DNA from: an uncultured Collinsella sp.
GTDB taxonomy: Bacteria > Actinomycetota > Coriobacteriia > Coriobacteriales > Coriobacteriaceae
Reading direction: 5' to 3'
Assembly: GCA_902493535.1 (NCBI GenBank)
Contig: CABUQG010000004.1
Coordinates: forward strand, 21,511-85,510
DNA: 64,000 nt
Shown here: piece after piece, positions 60,696-64,000 of the stretch
How positions within the stretch are numbered: position 1 is the stretch's first letter
Layout of the letters: the number at the start of each line of letters is the position of its first letter
Program-made: the position numbers and the translations under genes
Notes under the pieces: generated by a model
What the model was told of the DNA's origin: nothing
Databases searched by the model: none
The model's input: the letters and a program-made list of their open reading frames with translations, nothing else

Positions 60696-62474
60696 ATGGA
60701 CGAGAAGACCAAGGCACAGATTCAGCAGGAGACAGCCGACTTGGTTGCCAAGCTGCAGCCGCGTTCCGGCAAGTTTCGCACCATCAGCCCCGAGATGGAC
60801 CCGCTGCGTCTGGGCTCTGGCTGGTCCATCGAGGATCTGGACAAGCCGCAGGTCATTATCGAGTCGACGTTCGGCGACTCGCACCCGGGTTCTGCCGGCC
60901 TGTTTGAGTTGGTCGAGGAGGTCCGTGCCGGCGTTGCCGAGGCTGGCGGTCACGGTGCCCGTTACTTCTGCACCGATATCTGCGACGGCGAGGCCCAGGG
61001 TCACGATGGCATCAACTACTCGCTGCCCAGCCGCGACATGATCGCCAACATGATCGAGATCCATGCCAAGGCCACCCCGTTCGACGCCGGCGTCTTTGTC
61101 GCCAGCTGCGATAAGGGCCTGCCTGCGAACCTCATGGCCATGGGCCGCATCAACATCCCCTCCATCGTCGTTACCGGCGGCGTCATGGATGCCGGTCCCG
61201 ATCTGTTGACCCTGGAGCAGCTCGGCGCGATTTCTGCCCGCTACGAGCGCGGCGAGATCTCCCGCGAGGAGCTTGAGTTTGCCAAGCACAACGCATGCCC
61301 CAGCTGCGGCGCCTGCTCGTTTATGGGCACCGCGTCGACCATGCAGGTTACCGCCGAGGCCCTGGGCCTTATGCTCCCCGGCACTGCCCTGCTGCCCGCT
61401 ACCAGCTCCGACCTGCGTGAGTTTGCGCGCGAGGCCGGCCGCCAGTCCGTGTGGCTCTCCGAGCACAACCTGTGCCCCCGCGACATCGTGACCAAGGAGT
61501 CCTTCGAGAACCTCATCATGGTCCACGGCGCCATCTCCGGTTCCACCAACTCGCTGCTGCACATCCCCGCGATCGCCCGCGAGTTTGGCATCGAGATGTC
61601 CGCCGACGACTTCGATCGCCTGCACCGTGGCGCCCACTACCTGCTCAACGTCCGTCCCGCAGGCGAGTGGCCGGCGCAGTTCTTCTACTATGCGGGTGGC
61701 GTGCCGCGCATCATGGAGGAGATCAAGTCGATGCTTCACCTCGATGTCATGACCGTCACCGGCAAGACCCTCGGCGAAAACCTCGAGGACCTTAAGAACA
61801 ACGGCTACTACGAGAAGTGCGGTCGCTACTTGGAGAAGTGGAACCTCAAGCGCGAGGACATCATTCGCCCGTTTGACCAGGCCTTCGGCACCGACGGTTC
61901 CATCGCCATCCTCCACGGCAATCTTGCCCCCGAGGGCGCCGTCGTCAAGCACACCGTCGTTCCGCGTGAGATGTTCCAGGCTACGCTCAAGGCACGTCCG
62001 TTCGACTGCGAGGAGGACGCCATTCACGCCGTCCTGACGCACGAGGTCAAGCCCGGCGACGCCGTCATCATTCGCTACGAGGGCCCCAAGGGCTCCGGCA
62101 TGCCCGAGATGTTCTACACCACCGAGGCTATCGCCAGCGACCCCGAGCTGGGCGCGAGCATCGCCCTGATCACTGACGGCCGCTTCTCTGGCGCTTCCAA
62201 GGGCCCGGCTATCGGTCACGTTTCGCCCGAGGCTGCCGTGGGCGGCCCGATTGCCCTGATCGAGGAAGGCGACCTGATCCAGATCAATATTCCCGAGCGC
62301 TCGCTGTCCATCGTGGGCATCGCCGGCAAGGAGATGGAGCCGGCCGAGGTCGACGCCGTCCTGGCCGAGCGCCGAGCCGCTTGGAAGCCCAAGGCTAATC
62401 GCTATACCTCCGGCACGCTCAAGTTCTTTACCGAGCATGCAGTTTCCGCCATTCAGGGTGGCTACATGGAGTAG
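60696..62474 (+). CDS. IlvD/Edd-family sugar-acid dehydratase
   Basis: A 592-residue Fe-S dehydratase. Cluster and active-site motifs are FCTDICDGEAQGHDG, VASCDKGLPANLMAMGRINIP, CPSCGACSFMGTASTMQ and ITDGRFSGASKGPAIGHVSPEAAVGGPIAL. The family includes dihydroxyacid, phosphogluconate, gluconate, xylonate and arabonate dehydratases. The gntP gene before it and the GntR regulator suggest an aldonic acid such as gluconate as substrate, giving KDG; IlvD activity is less likely without other branched-chain genes nearby. ATG at 60696 follows AGAGGAG. Confidence 0.83.
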   Translation: MDEKTKAQIQQETADLVAKLQPRSGKFRTISPEMDPLRLGSGWSIEDLDKPQVIIESTFGDSHPGSAGLFELVEEVRAGVAEAGGHGARYFCTDICDGEAQGHDGINYSLPSRDMIANMIEIHAKATPFDAGVFVASCDKGLPANLMAMGRINIPSIVVTGGVMDAGPDLLTLEQLGAISARYERGEISREELEFAKHNACPSCGACSFMGTASTMQVTAEALGLMLPGTALLPATSSDLREFAREAGRQSVWLSEHNLCPRDIVTKESFENLIMVHGAISGSTNSLLHIPAIAREFGIEMSADDFDRLHRGAHYLLNVRPAGEWPAQFFYYAGGVPRIMEEIKSMLHLDVMTVTGKTLGENLEDLKNNGYYEKCGRYLEKWNLKREDIIRPFDQAFGTDGSIAILHGNLAPEGAVVKHTVVPREMFQATLKARPFDCEEDAIHAVLTHEVKPGDAVIIRYEGPKGSGMPEMFYTTEAIASDPELGASIALITDGRFSGASKGPAIGHVSPEAAVGGPIALIEEGDLIQINIPERSLSIVGIAGKEMEPAEVDAVLAERRAAWKPKANRYTSGTLKFFTEHAVSAIQGGYME

Positions 62475-62543
62475 CGCCCATGCGCATCAAATATCTCCTC
62501 TCATAGATGTGCGGCACAAAGAGCCCCGAGCCACGTCTGAACT

Positions 62544-62577
62544 GCCTCCCATTTCTTGGATACGAGAAATGGGAGGC
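62544..62577 (+). promoter_or_regulatory. Hairpin hiding the ribosome site of the transposase gene
   Basis: A perfect 13-bp stem (62544-62556 with 62565-62577) has GGGAGG, the ribosome site for the ATG at 62584, in its right arm. Transcripts entering from outside would fold and block translation, a known protective device in insertion sequences. Confidence 0.6.
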
Positions 62578-62583
62578 CCTTTT

Positions 62584-63048
62584 ATGGCTGGAAACGCTTT
62601 GTACGACGTCGGTCTGAGGCTGCGCGCGGCCGAGCTGTACGACATGGGGCGAGGCCGCGCATCGATTGCGGCTCTGCTCGGGATACCAGAGGAAACCGTG
62701 AGAAAATGGCTAGACATCTACAGATCAGCAGGCATCGAGGTTCTAGCTATGATGGGAAAGAAGCACGCCGCCTACTCGTTTGAGACGAAGCTGGCCGCCG
62801 TCAGGGCGGTCGTTGACGAGGGCATGACGAAGCCCGAGGCCATGGCGAAGTTCGGGATAGCCTCGCCGAGCTCTCTCAAGAAATGGCTGAAGGCATACAG
62901 GGAGGAAGGTCCGGAGGCGCTCAGGCCGAAGCCCAAGGGGAGGCCGAAAGGCTCCGGCTCCCCGGCCAAGGAGATGACGCGCGAGCAGGAGCTCGAGCGG
63001 AGGGTCCGGAAGCTCGAGGCCGAGAACGCCTACTTAAAAAATCGATAG
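62584..63048 (+). CDS. IS3-family transposase OrfA
   Basis: A 154-residue DNA-binding protein with two helix-turn-helix regions (RASIAALLGIPEETVRKWLDIY and TKPEAMAKFGIASPSSLKKWLKAY), a basic linker and a C-terminal leucine-zipper-like helix (EQELERRVRKLEAENAYLK). It stops shortly after an A6 run. A -1 shift there would extend it to 63098 with KSIALKAEK, the usual junction to OrfB in this family. Confidence 0.88.
   Translation: MAGNALYDVGLRLRAAELYDMGRGRASIAALLGIPEETVRKWLDIYRSAGIEVLAMMGKKHAAYSFETKLAAVRAVVDEGMTKPEAMAKFGIASPSSLKKWLKAYREEGPEALRPKPKGRPKGSGSPAKEMTREQELERRVRKLEAENAYLKNR
63036..63042 (+). other. Candidate -1 frameshift site (A AAA AAT)
   Basis: In the OrfA frame the codons TTA AAA AAT cover a run of six A. 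A -1 slip leads into a frame open to 63098, whose stop TGA overlaps the GTG start of OrfB (GTGA at 63095). So shifting plus coupling could link the two proteins. Confidence 0.45.
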
Positions 63049-63094
63049 CCCTGAAGGCAGAGAAGCGCTCCCGAACCGAGAGAAAGCGGTTGTC

Positions 63095-63979
63095 GTGAGC
63101 GGGCTTTCAGGGCAGTACCCACTCGTTGACCTGCTGGAATGCGCCGGCTTGGCGAGGTCGAGCTACTATTACGCGCTTTCGCACCCCAAGGCGCCCACCA
63201 GGCCCGAGCTCTGGGAGGCCGCCGCCGAGATATTCTCGCGCACCGCCAACGGGTGCGGCCACAGGCAGATCGCCATGTGCCTGCGAGCCGAGCAAGGCGT
63301 GCGCATAGCCGACAAGACGGCGCTCAAGATGATGCACGAGATGGGCATCAGCTGCGGGATCCGCCGCGAGACCGACTACCACAGGTACAACTCCTACAGG
63401 GGCAAGGTCGGCAAAACCTTCGAAAACGTCATCGGCAGGGACTTCGAAGCCGACGGGCCCTGGCAGAAGATGGGCACCGACGTCACCGAGTTCAAGCAGC
63501 CCTGGGGCAAGGCCTACTTCGCGCCGATCTACGACTTCGGCAGCAAGGAGATCGTCGCTTGGTCCACGTCGCTGCACCCCGACATGGCCCAGCAGCATGA
63601 GCTGCTCGACGAGTTCATATCCAGGAAGCCCGAGGGTGCCAGCCCGATACTGCACTCCGATATGGGCTGGCAATACCAGCAGGCCGGGTGGTGCAGCAGG
63701 CTGGAGAAGGCCGGCGTGGTGCAGAGCATGTCCCGGAAGGGCAACTGCATCGACAACGGGGCGACCGAGCAGGTGTTCGGCCACATGAAGGACGAGCTCT
63801 TCAGGGGGAGGGAATGGCTCTGCTTCGAAGACTTCAAGAGAGACCTCGACGAATACGTCGTCCACTGGAACACGAGAAGGAGGCAGGTTAAACTAAAGGG
63901 ACTGACCCCGGAGGAGTTCCGGAATCAGTCCCTATGTGCGACGTATGGAGTGGGAAGGATAAACTGGACTTTCTTTTAA
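63095..63979 (+). CDS. IS3-family transposase OrfB (DDE integrase core)
   Basis: A 294-residue catalytic subunit. After an N-terminal HTH_21-like region (GCGHRQIAMCLRAEQGVRIADKT), the DDE residues are seen in GTDVTEFKQP, LHSDMGWQYQQ and NGATEQVFGHMKDELF, followed by the family end YVVHWNTRRRQVKLKGLTPEEFR. The frame is intact, so the element may be active. GTG is the first usable start. Confidence 0.9.
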   Translation: MSGLSGQYPLVDLLECAGLARSSYYYALSHPKAPTRPELWEAAAEIFSRTANGCGHRQIAMCLRAEQGVRIADKTALKMMHEMGISCGIRRETDYHRYNSYRGKVGKTFENVIGRDFEADGPWQKMGTDVTEFKQPWGKAYFAPIYDFGSKEIVAWSTSLHPDMAQQHELLDEFISRKPEGASPILHSDMGWQYQQAGWCSRLEKAGVVQSMSRKGNCIDNGATEQVFGHMKDELFRGREWLCFEDFKRDLDEYVVHWNTRRRQVKLKGLTPEEFRNQSLCATYGVGRINWTFF

Positions 63980-64000
63980 GGATCCTCAAGCGTATTGCCG

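Larger units (their letters stand above)
62538..63968 (+). mobile_element. IS3-family insertion sequence (approximate ends)
   Basis: Two transposase frames in the IS3 arrangement lie between a left end near TGAACTGCCTCCCA and a right end whose complement reads TCCAGTTTATCCTTCCCA; these share only a partial inverted repeat, so the ends are approximate. It is inserted about 60 bases after the dehydratase gene. No target duplication could be assigned because the right flank is only some 30 bases long. Confidence 0.7.

Noticed and set aside
60696..62474. Annotation as dihydroxy-acid dehydratase ilvD
   Set aside because: The family includes sugar-acid dehydratases, and the neighbours are a gluconate-type permease and a sugar-acid regulator, with no branched-chain amino acid genes.

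Overview
The window is GC-rich, densely coded DNA that I read as a chromosome segment of a gut Coriobacteriia bacterium, most likely Collinsella or a close relative. That placement is an inference from codon usage, from gene content (tandem YhgE/Pip proteins, a lactate racemase locus, many sugar-acid genes, an HPr with Asp46) and from abundant intergenic inverted repeats. No rRNA, tRNA or CRISPR array was found.

Layout. Bases 1-1750 are the end of a capsule/exopolysaccharide regulatory module (Wzz-like protein, BY-kinase, PHP phosphatase). Bases 1.8-17.6 kb are mostly housekeeping: a GNAT acetyltransferase, HtpG, two tandem YhgE/Pip membrane proteins, a DMT exporter, an M20 amidohydrolase, a truncated MFS gene, HisS and PEP carboxylase. 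Bases 18.4-23.1 kb hold a lactate racemase (lar) locus: larA and a larD-like aquaporin on the plus strand, larB, a short larC and a TetR gene on the minus strand. SerB and AspS follow. Bases 26.2-32.7 kb carry a LacI repressor, a two-subunit beta-galactosidase and an APC permease. An HPr gene and a ferrous-iron feo operon fill 33-37 kb.

Bases 37-58 kb form a pectin/hexuronate catabolic region. It has a LacI-type regulator, uxaC-uxaB-uxaA, a GPH symporter, a GH28 polygalacturonase, an esterase, a pectin methylesterase fused to an alpha/beta hydrolase, an SGNH acetylesterase, a GH105 unsaturated-uronyl hydrolase, a TIM-barrel epimerase-like protein, two flavin/Fe-S oxidoreductases, and on the minus strand an RpiB-fold isomerase and a KduD-type SDR. 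None of the pectin enzymes has a visible signal peptide, so imported oligogalacturonides are probably trimmed and de-esterified in the cytoplasm. Seven or more copies of a palindrome, GTGAACGTTCAC, lie before four transcription units and define a predicted regulon. Bases 58.3-62.5 kb hold a GntR regulator, a GntP permease interrupted by an in-frame stop, and an IlvD/Edd dehydratase. An IS3-family element ends the window.

The most unusual non-coding signal is a set of long intergenic inverted repeats. Two of them (after ppc and after larD) share a core but have different, internally complementary outer stems, so they look like variants of one folded cloverleaf-like element. Two other repeats (near 18.0 and 38.2 kb) are copies of one MITE-like inverted repeat. 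Two genes appear damaged: the MFS gene near 12.6 kb and gntP near 59.4 kb.
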